Both the position numbers and the translations under genes were made by a program. The notes below the pieces were generated by a model. The model was given only the letters and a program-made list of their open reading frames with translations, was not told where the DNA came from and searched no databases. 64,000 nt of DNA from Closterium sp. Naga37s-1 (lineage: Eukaryota > Streptophyta > Zygnematophyceae > Desmidiales > Closteriaceae), in the NCBI GenBank assembly GCA_947471745.1, contig CANJKZ010000399.1, positions 193,501 through 257,500 of the forward strand. Direction: 5' to 3'. How positions within the stretch are numbered: position 1 is the first letter of the stretch; each line of letters starts with the position of its first letter. This document shows, piece by piece, positions 8,859 through 19,291 of this stretch.

Positions 8859-11800
8859 ATGGACTTGCGGGTAACGGTACAAGATTCCATGCGCCTTGTA
8901 ACGCGTATCGGCGGGTCACTCGAAGGCGCGAATTTGCCGGACGGCCCGCCGCCTTTCCGGTTCTACTCCCTGCGGCTTCCGCCTCGTCTCGCGCAGCGGA
9001 ATGGCACGGAGGGTCCGCCTGTTGCCGCGCAGCTGCAGCATGACGCGGCGGTTCCGCCGGTTCCACCCGTTCCGCCCGTTCCCGCAAAGGGAAATGACGC
9101 GGATCTTTTGCTTGAAGCCCCGCAAGCGGAACGGGTTCCGCGGGTCGGGGGAGAAGCGGTTAAGGATGAGCAGGGGGAAGGGGGGAAGAAGCGGGATGTG
9201 GTGGAAGCAGGGGGATGCCGCGGGGAGGGCGGTGGGGAGGGCGGCGGGAAGCACGCCGGGGAGGGGCTATGGGGCGGTGAGTCAGAGGGAGCGGTGATGG
9301 GGGGGGTCGGTGGTGGGATGGGGGGTTGTCGCGTGGGGGTTTGCGGGTTACAGGGAGGACGGGAATGGGCGAGAGAGTTACATGCAAGGGGGAAAGAGGT
9401 GGGGGAAGGCCACGATGTGGGGATGGGGATAGAGATTGGGGAAGGGGGATATGTGGGGCTGGGGAACGAGGTGCGGGAGGGGGAAGAGGTGCGGAAGGGG
9501 GAAGAAGTGCGGGAGGGGGAAGAGGTGCGGGAGGGGGAAGAGGTAAATGAAGATGGGGATGGGGAGGAGTATGAAGTGGTGTGTGTGGAGGAGTGTGTAG
9601 GGGAGTGTGGGGTGGAGCGTGTGGGGGGGTGTGAGAGGGAGAGTGAGAGGGAGTGTGGGAGAGAGTGTGAGGAAGGAGAGGAGGATGATGATGTGGTGGA
9701 AGTTCCAATAGGGGACAACAGGTGGCGGGATATTAACGAGTTTTCTGGTGGGAGTGGCAAGGAGAAGGAATGCTTAACGAGGAAGGGAAGGAAGGAAGGA
9801 AGAGGGAGAAAGGAAGGGAAAAGAACGGTGGAGAAGGAGAAGAGGAAGGGGAAGACGAAGCAGAGAGAGAGAGAAGAGGAGAGGGAGAGGGAGGAGGGGA
9901 GTGAGAGGGAGGAGGAGATAGGGGAGGGGGCTCGTGAGAAGCGCTATGTGTGCAAAGAATGTGGGAAGGCGTTTGGTCGGTGGGCGACTTTAGGCAAGCA
10001 CCTGGGCACCTATTCGAAGCACCGTTCAAAGCAGGTGCGTTTTCCTCACTCACTCACTCACTCACTCGCCCACTCGTGAGCTCATTCACTCACGCAGTCA
10101 CCCACCTCTCCCCCCTCCCCCCCTTTCCCCTTCACTCACGCACTCACGCTCTCCTTCCCTCACACACATTAGTGCCGGCTCTAGTGGCTTTCAAGTCAAC
10201 TAGAAAACTACCCCTCGGCCTTCCACTCTTCCCGTCTGCCCCTGCTGTGTTTCCCCGTCTTTCCCCCTCGTCCCCTCTCTCCTGTCCCCCACTCCCCGTT
10301 CCGCTGCAAAGGACGGTTCTGTGTTGGCATGTGAACAGCCAGGCGGCATTCATTCAGTTTCCCCTCTTGCCGCCTGCACCTCTTATTGCCTGCCCCTCTT
10401 GCCGCCTGCACCTCTTATTGCCTGCCCCTCTTACCGCCTGCACCTCTTATTGCCTGCCCCTCTTGCCGCCTGCACCTCTTATTGCCTGCTCCTCTTGCCG
10501 CCTGCACCTCTTATTGCCTGCCCCTCTTACCGCCTGCACCTCTTATTGCCTGCCCCTCTTACCGCCTGCACCTCTTATTGCCTGCCCCTCTTACCGCCTG
10601 CACCTCTTATTGCCTGCCCCTCTTGCCGCCTGCACCTCTTATTGCCTGCCCCTCTTACCGCCGGCCCCGTTGCCCGTTCTGCAGCGAAGGCCGCGTGTGG
10701 GTTGCCTCAAGGCCTTCAAGTCACTTTACCCACTAACGGCCTGCCCCTCTGCCCACAATTGGCCCCCTGGTCCCCCCTTCTGCAGCAGAGTTCGTTCGTG
10801 TGCCCGCGGGGGGGTTGCCACAACGCCTTTAACTCACTTTCCCCTCTCATGCCCCCTTTTTGCAGCAGAGGTCGTTTGTGTGCCCGCGGGTGGGTTGCAA
10901 CAGGGCCTTTGCCAATAATTGCCGGCTAACGAGGCACCTTCTTGTGCACAAACCCAATGCTTCTCGGGTGAGCTTTCCTTGTCCTCACCCCCTTTCATTC
11001 TCCCCCATTTGCCCAAGTTTTTGGTGACCGATTTGCTAACAAGGCACCTTCTTGTGCACAAACACAATGCTTCTGAGGTGATCTTTCCTTGTCCAAGGCG
11101 TTTGTCAAGAATTACTGGAAAACCAGGCACCTATAAGTGCTTACTTACATTCGAGTGACTTTTCGAATATAGCACCTAACTGTGCCTACTTACATTGCCC
11201 TCTTACCGCCTGCCCTGCACCTCTTGAGGCGCCTCAGAAGCCTATTTACATTCCATTCTTACCGCCCTGCACCCCTGTGTTTGTTGAGAATTTTCGAGCG
11301 TGTGTCTTTTGAGAACATGTCACCCTTCAGAAGCCTATTTACATTCCTCTCTTACTGCCTGCACCCCTGCCCACGATCGCCCCTCATGCCCCCTTCTGCA
11401 GCAGCAGTCGTTTGTGTGCCCGCGTGTGGGTTGCCTGAAGCCCTTCAACTCACTGTCCCCTCTAACCGCCTGCACCTCTGCCCACGATTGCTCCTCATTA
11501 CCCCTACCTTCTGCTCTGCAGCGGCGGCCGTTTGCATGTCCACACGCGAGTTGCCTAAAAGCGTTCGCTGATCAATACCGGCTAACGAGGCCCCTTCTAG
11601 TTCACCAACCCAACGCCCCTCGGGTGAGATTTCCTGGTTCTCATCCCACTCATCCCACTCATTTTCCCGCATTCTCCCCCCTCCAACTACCAGCTCTGTT
11701 TTCTCTCCCCACCTTCACTCCCCCCTCCAACTACCAGCTCTGTTTTCTCTCCCCACCTTCACTCCCCCCTCCAACTACCAGCTCTGTTTTCTCTCCCCAC

Positions 11801-14800
11801 CTTCACTCCCCCTTCCAACTACCAGCTCCCATCCCCTCAATTTCCTCTCTCTGTTTTCTCTCCCCACCTTCACTCTCCCCTCCAACTACCAGCTCCCGTG
11901 CCCTCATCATCCGCACTGCACCCGAACCTTCAAGTACCGAGATGCGATGGTGTGCCATGTATGTGAGGTCCCACGGGTCCTCACTCATCGGGGAAGCCGA
12001 TGCGATGGTGTGCCATGTACGGACGGAGCACTGCGGGGAGTGGGGGAGAGGGGAGAGGCTGCAGCATGCAAGGAGGCAGCAGTGCTGGGAGGGGGGGAGT
12101 GGGGAGAAGATGAAGCGTGAAAGGATGGAACAGTGTGTGGAAGGAGGGACCAGCGGCGGGGTGATTGGTGTTTCGTGTGGGGAGCGGAGGACTAGGAGTG
12201 GGGAGCGGAGGACTAGGAGCAGCTTCAATATCGCTGGGCTAGCCAATGAACTGAGGGTGTGGGGAAAGAAGGGGAAGAGAGCGCGTAATGGAGCGGTGGG
12301 GAGGTGTGGAGTCAAGGGGTCTGATGCTGTGAGGGGGGAGCCGGGAGAGAAGAGGGAGGAGAGGGACGGAAGTGGAAGGAGGGGGGACGAAGGGGGCGAG
12401 GAGGGAGAGAGAAGGAGGAGAGGAACGAAGGAGAGGGAGAGAGAGGGGAGGAATGTGAAGGAAAGCGGAAGGGTGTGGATAGGGGCGAGGTACGGAAAGG
12501 GGAGGAGAGGGATGGAGAGGCAAGGAGGAGGCAGGAGGGGGATGAAGGAGGAAGGGAAAGGGAGGAGAGGGATGAAGAGAAAAGGAGGGAGGAGGGGGAT
12601 GTAGGGAGAAGGGGAAGGGAGGAGAGGGATGAAGAGGAGGGAGTGACAACTCTCCTGTCCAGGGACGGCACCGTGAAATGGGCAGTGAGGCAGCCGCAAG
12701 AGGAGGAAAAAGAACAGGAAGGATTCCAGCCCTTACCTAGCCCCTATACGGGCAACATAAGAAGGGTTGTGATGCCGCTTCAATGGGAGGGGAGAGATGG
12801 TGGAGGAGGGAGGGAGAAAGAGCAGGGAGCAGCAGAGCAGGGAGAAGCAGAGAAGGGAGAAGCAGAGCATGAAGCAGCATCTCAATCCCTGCGTGAGAAG
12901 AAGGGCAGCATAATAGGAGCAGCGGTGCAGATTCACGGGGAGAACAGTGATGGTGGAGGAGGGAGGGCGGCAGAGGTGAGATCAACAACCCAGTCCTTCG
13001 TGTGTGAGGAGTGTGACAAGGCGCTTTTTCCGGAGGGAAACGTTAAGAAAACAAATGCTCCTCATTCCCTCACTCGCTCACTCCTCCGATTCCTCACTCC
13101 CTCTCTCCATCACTTCCTCACTTCCTTACTGCTGCATGCTCACTCACTCCCTTCTGCTCCTTTGTGTGTTTGTTCATTCACATGCAAGCAGCCGGTGGAG
13201 GAGTTCAGGTCACTTCTTTCCGCGTCCTGCCTGGCCGTCCCGCTGCCACTGCCCTGAATCCTCTCTCTTCTCTTCACTACAGAGGTCGTTTGTGTCTATG
13301 CAGGCACTCACCCTGCTGGCGCTCCACTCACTTCTTTCCTCTGTCTGCCTGCCCCTCTGCCCCTCTGCCACTGCCCTGAATCCTCTCGTTTCTCTCCTCT
13401 TCAGCTGCAGAGGTCGGTAGTTCGTAATGTGGTTTGCTCACTCCCTCATTCCCGCACTTCCTCTCTCCCTCTCTTCAGCAGCAGGGGTCGGTCGTTCGTG
13501 GCGTTTCTCTACTCTTCAACCTGAATGTGTTTGCATCAGATTACAAGTTACAGAGGCACTTGATCGTGCACAACCCAAATGCTCCCCTGGTGGATTTATC
13601 TTGCTCTCCCCCTCCCCCCCACCCCCCTATTCCTTCCCCTTTATATAATCAGCCTTCTGCCTTCCCTTTTTACACCATCCTCTTTCCTTGTTTCCTCTTC
13701 CTCTTCCTCTTCCTCTTCCTCTTGGCGTTCCTCTATCTCTCCTTATCCCCTTTCCTACTGCATCCTCCCATCTTCACTTGCATCTCTTCCCTCGCCTCGT
13801 CCTCCCGTTCTCTCCTATCGCCCCTTCCGCTTCAGAGCTCCTCCGTGTGTTCATTCATTCACATGCAAGCAGCCCATTTCGCCCAAAACCTTTCTTTCCT
13901 CTTCCCGGCTGCTGCTCATCTGTCACTGTCCTCATTTCTCTCCTCCCCGGCTGCAGACGTCGTTCGTGTGCCCACATGCTGACTGCAAGAAGGATTTTGC
14001 ATCGGATTACCTCTTACAGAGGCACTTGATTATTCACGACCCAAATGCTCCTCAGGTGGGTTTCCCTCCAAATGCTCCTCAGGTGGGTTTCCCTCCATGC
14101 TGCTCAGGTGGGTTTCCCTTGCGTTCCTCTTACTCCGTCCTCTCCTTTTTCCTTCACCGTTGCTTACTCCTGTCTTCACTCGCCTCTCCTTGTTACAGGA
14201 TTTTCTATGATTACTTATATCTAGCAAACGGATTAAAAGCAAACATATTATCCCTGTACGCGAATGTGTTTCTCCTTCCCGGCACCCTGCCTTGGTTTCC
14301 CTGTGTTCTCCCCCCATCCAATCGTCAAGCCTCACCAATACCCTTGCTCCCTCTATCCCTCTCCCTGCCCCCGCAATCACCAGTACCCATGCTCTCACCA
14401 TCCCTCTCCCTGCCCCCGCAATCACCAATACCCATGCTCTCTCTATCCCTCTCCCTGCCCCCGCAATCGCCAGTACCCATGCCCTCATCCCCACTGCTCT
14501 TGGACATTCAAGCGCCGATATAACATGGTGCGGCATGCAAGGACGGTGCATAGGGGGCAGGGAGGGATTGGCGAAATGGTACGGCATGCGAGGAAGCAGC
14601 ATTGGGGGGTGATGGGGAGTGGGGGAGGCGGGGTGATTGGTGTGTTTGGCGAGGGGAGCGGGTGCGGAGTAAGGGGTGTGCGTTGGGGGAAGCGGGGGAA
14701 GAGGGCGCATGGGGTAGCAGTGGGGAGGCGAGGAGGCGAGAATAGGGCTGATGCTGTGAGTGGGGAAGAGGGAAGGAAGGGGGAGGAGAAGGACGAAGAG

Positions 14801-17800
14801 GGAAGGTGGGAGGAGGAGCGGGAAGATGAGGGAAGGAGAGGGGAGGAGAGGGACGAGGAGGAAAGAAGGGTGGAGGAGAGGGGCGAAGAGGAGAGGGGGG
14901 AGGAGGAAAGCAACGAAGAGGCTTTCAGAAAGAAAGGCGAGCATGGAGGTGAGAGGCAATCAACTTATGTGAGTGGAGAAGAGGGAAGGAGCAGGGAGGA
15001 GAGGGAAGAAGAGGGAAAGAGAGGGGCGGAGATGGATGGAGAGGGGGAAGTACCCCTGTCGCTTTCTCTCACAGAGGGAAGGGGAGGGGAGGAAAGGGAT
15101 GAAGAGGGAAGGGGAGAGATGGATGAAGAGGGAAGGGGAGGGGAGGAGATGGATGCAGCGGGGGACATACTCCTGTCACTACCTGTGCAGGAGGAAAGAT
15201 GGGAGGAGGAGAGAAACGAAGAGGCTCCTAGGGAGAAAGGGGAACATGGAGGGGAGAAGGAAGCGAGTGCTGTGAGTGGGGAAGAGGGGAGGAAGGGGGG
15301 GGAGAGGGATGAAGAGGGAGGGGGAGGGGAGGAGATGGATGCAGAGAAAGAAGTACCCCTGTCACTTCCTGTGCGGGAAGAAAGACGGGAGATGGAAAGG
15401 TGGGAGGAGGAAAGGTGGGAGGAGGAAAGGAACGACGAGGCTACTAGGGAGAAAGGGGAGCATGGAGAGGAGAAGGAAGCGAGTGCTGTGAGGGGGGAAG
15501 AGGCAAGGAGGGGGGAGGAGAGGGATGAAGAGGGAGTGAAGGGGATCGACAAGGGTGAGGAGGGAAGGATTGGGGAGGAGAGGGAAGAGGAGGGAAGGAA
15601 GGGGGAGGAGAAGGGAGAAGAGGGAAGGACAGGGGAGGAGAGGGACAAAGGGGCTTACAGGGAAGAAGGGAAGCATGGAGGTGAGACGGAAATGACTGAC
15701 GTGAGTGGGAAAGAGGAAAGGAGAAGGGAGGATAGGGATGAAGAGGGAGGGTGGGAGGAGGAGGGGGATGAAGAGGAGAGGAAGGGGGGGGGCAATGTGG
15801 AGAAGGCAATGTGGCAGTTGCAAGAAAAGGGGATCGCAGTTGGAGGAGGGAGAGGGGAGGGGGGAGCTGATGCAGTGAGGAAAGACGAGGAGACAGGAGC
15901 GCATCCGGTCCTTTTCAGGGAAGACGGTGTGGTGGGTTTTGCAATGAACCGGCTTCAGGTAGATGGTGCCGCGGTTGGAAGAGGGAGAAAGGAGGGGAAA
16001 GGCGATGCTGTGAGGGAAGATGAGAAGGAAGGAGCTCATTTGGTTTCTGTGGGGGGGAGATGGGGGGAGAGCGGTGTGGAAATGACAGTGGTCTGGCTTC
16101 AAGGGGAGAGTGGGGAGGGGAGGGAAGAGGAGGGAACCAATGCTGTGAGGGAAGACGAGGAGCGAGCACCGCTTCCCGTCCGTCCCGAGGGGGAGGGCGG
16201 CATGGGAAGTGGGGAATTGAATCAGTGTGAGAAAGAGGAAGAGGAGGATGCGTGTGAGGAAGATGGTCCAGATGGAATGGGGAAAGAGGAGGAAGTTGGG
16301 GAGGAGGCGGGGGAGGAAGTGAGGGAAGATTTGGGGTTGGGAGAAAGTGGGGGGTTGGGAGAAGGTAGTTTGGCTGGAGAAGCTGAGGGGTTGGTGGAAG
16401 AAAGGACGGTGGGGATATGTGGGGAGAGAGGTAACGATTGGAGGGGGCAAGAAGAGGGTAGAGAAGAATCAGAGGAGGAGGGGGGTAGGGCAGAGGATAG
16501 AGGAGGATGGGAGAGGGCATATGAAGGAGGAGGAGGGGCGATGGAAGAGGAAAAGGGAGGAGGGAAGGGGAAAGAGGAAGGGGGAGTAAGAGACAGGGCA
16601 GAGGAAAGAGGGAAGTGGGAGAGGGAAAGAGAGGACATGGATGGAAGGAAGGAGGAAGATGCGGCGGGTGAGCAAGAGGCGCACACAAGTTGTGAGGTGC
16701 ACACGAGTTGTGAGGCGCACACGAGTTGTGAGGCGCACACAAGTTGTGAGGCGCACACAAGTTGTGAGGCGCACACAAGTTGTGAGGCGCACACAAGTTG
16801 TGAGGCGCACACAAGTTGTGAGGCGCACACAAGTTGTGAGGCGCCCCAAACCACGGCGGCGCAGCAAGAGGAGGTGCAACAAGAGGGAGTGGGGCAAGAG
16901 GAGGAGGAGCAAGAGGGAGTGGGGCAAGAGGAGGAGGAGCAAGAGGGAGTGGGGCAAGAGGAGGAGGAGCAAGAGGGAGTGGGGCAAGAGGAGGAGAAAC
17001 AAGAGGGAGTGGGGCAAGAGGAGGAGAAACAAGAGGGAGTGGGGCAAGAGGAGGAGGAGCAAGAGGGAGTGGGGCAAGAGGAGGAGGAGCAAGAGGGAGT
17101 GGGGCAAGAGGAGGAGAAACAAGAGGGAGTGGGGCAAGAGGAGGAGATACAAGAGGGAGTGGGGCAAGAGGAGGAGAAACAAGAGGGAGTGGGGCAAGAG
17201 GAGGAGAAACAAGAGGGAGTGGGGCAAGAGGAGGAGAAACAAGAGGGAGTGGGGCAAGAGGAGGAGGAGCAAGAGGGAGTGCAGCAACAGGAAGAGCAGG
17301 AAGAGGAGGTGCAACAAGAGGAGGAGCAACAGGAGGAGGAGAAACAAGAGGAGGAGGAGCAATTGGAGGAGGAGAAAGAGAAGGAGGAGAAAGAGGAGCA
17401 GCAGCAAGAGGAGGAGGAGCAAGTGGAGGAGGAGAAAGAGAAGGAGGAGAAAGAGGAGCAGCAGCAAGAGGAGGAGGAGCAAGTGGAGGACGAGAAAGAG
17501 GAGGAGGAGAAAGAGGAGGAGCAGCAAGAGGAAGAGGCGCAAGTGGAGGAGGAGAAAGAGGAGGAGGAGAAAGAGGAGGAGCAGCAAGAGGAGGAGGAGC
17601 AAGTGGAGGAGCACCAAAAGGCGCACAGAAGCATGCAGGAAGGGTGCAAGAGAAACAGGCGTGATGCAGAAAGAAGGACTTGCTTCGAGTCAGCACAAAG
17701 CGTTCAAGATCAGTGGATGAGCCACGAGCGTGCAGCACCAGCTGGCGCACCCCGAGGGGAGGGATTTACAAGGAGAGAGGCGGTGAGAAAGAGGAGGCGT

Positions 17801-18208
17801 GTTGGAGGAGTGGAAGAGGAGGGGCCTGGTTCCAGGAAAAGCCACCTGAGAAGTCACCTGAGGAAGCCAAAGAGGTACCTGAGTACGAAGGTACATTTCT
17901 TTCTGGGGAGGAGAGGTTGCCGATGCAAGCTGAGGAAACACCTGAAGGCAACAGAGGTGGGGCACCTGGAGCAAGAAAAAGAGATTCTGGAGGAGGAAGA
18001 GATTCACCTCAGGCAGAAGGAAGAGCACCTGAAGCAACAAAACGAGCACCTGAGGCAGCAGGAGGAGCACCTGAAGCGTAAGAGGCAGCAGTTGGAGCTT
18101 CAGGTGAGACGCACACAGATTCGGAAGGATCGCCTGGGTTGCTGTTGTGTATGTACTTGTGGTTTGGAGGGTGGGGTTGAGGAGAGGGATGAGGAGGGAG
18201 GGTGGTGA
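8859..18208 (+). CDS. Gene B: C2H2 zinc-finger/coiled-coil protein
   Basis: First exon 8859-10034 starts MDLRVT. It has the module RLPPRLAQRN, acidic repeats (EEVREGEEVREGEEV), DDVVEVPIGDNRWRDIN and a finger YVCKECGKAFGRWATLGKH whose last His is Tyr. Intact 102-base finger exons: 10866-10967 (FVCPRVGCNRAF, TRHLLVH) and 11522-11623 (FACPHASCLKAF, TRPLLVH with the first His replaced by Pro). A 99-base exon 13957-14055 encodes FVCPHADCKKDF and QRHLIIH. Truncated half-finger exons lie near 10684, 10784 and 11401, and a Cys-less one near 13520-13590. The middle exon homologous to 28820-29662 of gene D starts near 11900 but carries an internal duplication and frame damage. The last exon (14474-18208) is open. 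Either splicing skips the damaged parts or the gene is decaying. Confidence 0.6.
10349..10672 (+). repeat. 33-bp pyrimidine minisatellite in a gene B intron
   Basis: About ten copies of a 33-base unit alternating CCTCTTATTGCCTGCCCC and TCTTGCCGCCTGCA blocks. It lies in intron sequence before truncated finger exons. Open frames across it (LPLLPPAPL-like) are repeat artefacts. Confidence 0.9.
11941..12019 (+). repeat. 21-bp duplication with palindromic spacer inside a finger
   Basis: GATGCGATGGTGTGCCATGTA occurs at 11941-11961 and 11999-12019, within the finger of gene B's middle exon. The spacer contains an imperfect 20-base palindrome (TGAGG...CCTCA, 11964-11983). The insertion separates the two histidine-side parts of the finger and shifts the reading frame relative to gene D. 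Confidence 0.85.
14474..18208 (+). CDS. Gene B last exon: finger, low complexity, coiled coil
   Basis: The acceptor CGCCAG at 14468-14473 opens phase 0 with YPCPHPHCSWTFKRRYNMVRH and ARTVH (C-x4-C-x12-H-x4-H). About 1,245 codons follow without a stop. They hold Glu/Arg-rich repeats of the form GEEGRRGEERDEEG, nine or so EAHTSC units (16675-16840), fourteen QEGVGQEEEE units (16861-17280), then QQEEEEQVEEEK repeats. The tail has KRYLSTKVHFFLGR, CRCKLRKHLKATE and coiled-coil heptads HLRQQEEHLKRK. A donor-like CTTCAG|GTGAGA inside HLELQVRRT leaves it open whether the last 35 codons are coding. This is the longest uninterrupted exon in the window. Confidence 0.75.
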   Translation, partial: YPCPHPHCSWTFKRRYNMVRHARTVHRGQGGIGEMVRHARKQHWGVMGSGGGGVIGVFGEGSGCGVRGVRWGKRGKRAHGVAVGRRGGENRADAVSGEEGRKGEEKDEEGRWEEEREDEGRRGEERDEEERRVEERGEEERGEEESNEEAFRKKGEHGGERQSTYVSGEEGRSREEREEEGKRGAEMDGEGEVPLSLSLTEGRGGEERDEEGRGEMDEEGRGGEEMDAAGDILLSLPVQEERWEEERNEEAPREKGEHGGEKEASAVSGEEGRKGGERDEEGGGGEEMDAEKEVPLSLPVREERREMERWEEERWEEERNDEATREKGEHGEEKEASAVRGEEARRGEERDEEGVKGIDKGEEGRIGEEREEEGRKGEEKGEEGRTGEERDKGAYREEGKHGGETEMTDVSGKEERRREDRDEEGGWEEEGDEEERKGGGNVEKAMWQLQEKGIAVGGGRGEGGADAVRKDEETGAHPVLFREDGVVGFAMNRLQVDGAAVGRGRKEGKGDAVREDEKEGAHLVSVGGRWGESGVEMTVVWLQGESGEGREEEGTNAVREDEERAPLPVRPEGEGGMGSGELNQCEKEEEEDACEEDGPDGMGKEEEVGEEAGEEVREDLGLGESGGLGEGSLAGEAEGLVEERTVGICGERGNDWRGQEEGREESEEEGGRAEDRGGWERAYEGGGGAMEEEKGGGKGKEEGGVRDRAEERGKWEREREDMDGRKEEDAAGEQEAHTSCEVHTSCEAHTSCEAHTSCEAHTSCEAHTSCEAHTSCEAHTSCEAHTSCEAPQTTAAQQEEVQQEGVGQEEEEQEGVGQEEEEQEGVGQEEEEQEGVGQEEEKQEGVGQEEEKQEGVGQEEEEQEGVGQEEEEQEGVGQEEEKQEGVGQEEEIQEGVGQEEEKQEGVGQEEEKQEGVGQEEEKQEGVGQEEEEQEGVQQQEEQEEEVQQEEEQQEEEKQEEEEQLEEEKEKEEKEEQQQEEEEQVEEEKEKEEKEEQQQEEEEQVEDEKEEEEKEEEQQEEEAQVEEEKEEEEKEEEQQEEEEQVEEHQKAHRSMQEGCKRNRRDAERRTCFESAQSVQDQWMSHERAAPAGAPRGEGFTRREAVRKRRRVGGVEEEGPGSRKSHLRSHLRKPKRYLSTKVHFFLGRRGCRCKLRKHLKATEVGHLEQEKEILEEEEIHLRQKEEHLKQQNEHLRQQEEHLKRKRQQLELQVRRTQIRKDRLGCCCVCTCGLEGGVEERDEEGGW
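16675..17280 (+). repeat. Coding minisatellites (18-bp x9, 30-bp x14)
   Basis: 18-base units encode EAHTSC and add nine evenly spaced cysteines. 30-base units encode QEGVGQEEEE or QEGVGQEEEK. Both keep frame. The near identity of units shows recent expansion or homogenisation. Confidence 0.95.
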
Positions 18209-18753
18209 AAGATGAGAGAGAAGAATGGTGGGGTGAAAGATGGAGGGAGTGGAGGGGGGGGTATGGTGAAGAATTGAGAAAACAAGGGAGTGGTGAGTGG
18301 AGGGAGAGGAGGTGGGGGTGGTGGTGAAAGGAGAAGAGAGAGAGGATGGAGCATGGTTTTGGGGGAGGAAGGGGAGAGGTTGGAGGAAGGCGGGGGGGAA
18401 TGCAGGAGACAACCAGGAGAAGCACCCTGCACCCCACGTGCCCCACCCTGGCGTAACCATATGAACAAAGTTAGCAGTATATAAGTATGCATGCGAAACA
18501 AATTATTTATACAAAGTAATGTAATGCGAAACAAAATAAGAGTTTTGTAATGTCATGCGAAACAAGATATTTACACAAAAACGAATATTTGACATTTTTT
18601 ATTTCAAGAAATTTGAGTGGTATGTGATGTACGTACCTCACTATCTCCCTTGCTCCCCCTTCCATAAATCTATTACGTTGTACAGAAACGTGTAAATATG
18701 TATATATGGAATTCACATTTCCAAATTGTTTTCTTCACCTGCGCCATTAGTGC
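18209..18753. other. Intergenic B-C with LRR-tail remnant
   Basis: 18420-18463 resembles the [11 protein letters not shown] end of the exon at 368-514 (GCCCCACCCTGGCGTAACC). Beyond that is AT-richer DNA with ACAAAATAATT-like repeats (18490-18580). No gene is seen. Confidence 0.5.
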
Positions 18754-19232
18754 GGGCAGCCAATGTCGGAGCCCTGATGTAACAATTCGCCACCCCCATG
18801 GCAGGGAATTCTCGTCCCAGCTTTTGCTGGCAAGAGGGGTGCGAATTTCGAAAATTGCGCGATTTGGCACGGCCGTTCGCCTCGAACAGACAGAAACGGT
18901 CCCGTTTCTTTCCCATCAGCGTTCTTATCGTTTCCCGCTAGAGTGCGAGGGGGAGGGGGAGAATATATGTTAGAGAGGAGGGGCATATCGGGAGAGTGCG
19001 GGGTCATGTTTGATGCACGGCGCGGTGCGTGGTCGCACGAGCGGGAATCTTGAGGCGCCTAAAAAATCGAACGAGCGGGATTCTAGTGCAGAGCGGCGTA
19101 GCGGAGGCGATTAAACCGCGCCAGTGTGATAGAAACACGCTTTTTATGCGGGAAAATATTTTCACAGTGTAGTTGACTGGTGATCGACTCGCAAGTCACC
19201 TCGGGAAATAGCAAATCACGTCTAGTAGGGTG
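18754..19232 (+). promoter_or_regulatory. Gene C promoter region
   Basis: GGGCAGCCAATGTCG (18754-18768) and TCACGTCTAGTAGGGTG (19216-19232) match the two conserved blocks of the paralogs. The core block lies 59 bases before the ATG. At 19037-19084 a 14-base GAGCGGGA-TCT duplication flanks a partial palindrome (AGGCGCCT, 19053-19060). Confidence 0.55.
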
Positions 19233-19291
19233 CTAGGCTGCTTGCGAGAGGGCGGGAATTACTCCCACGTGGAACGGACGGCAGATTCGTG

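Noticed and set aside
10321-10929. Hydrophobic LLPAPL-type open frames that look like a membrane protein
   Set aside because: They are a 33-bp pyrimidine repeat within an intron of gene B.
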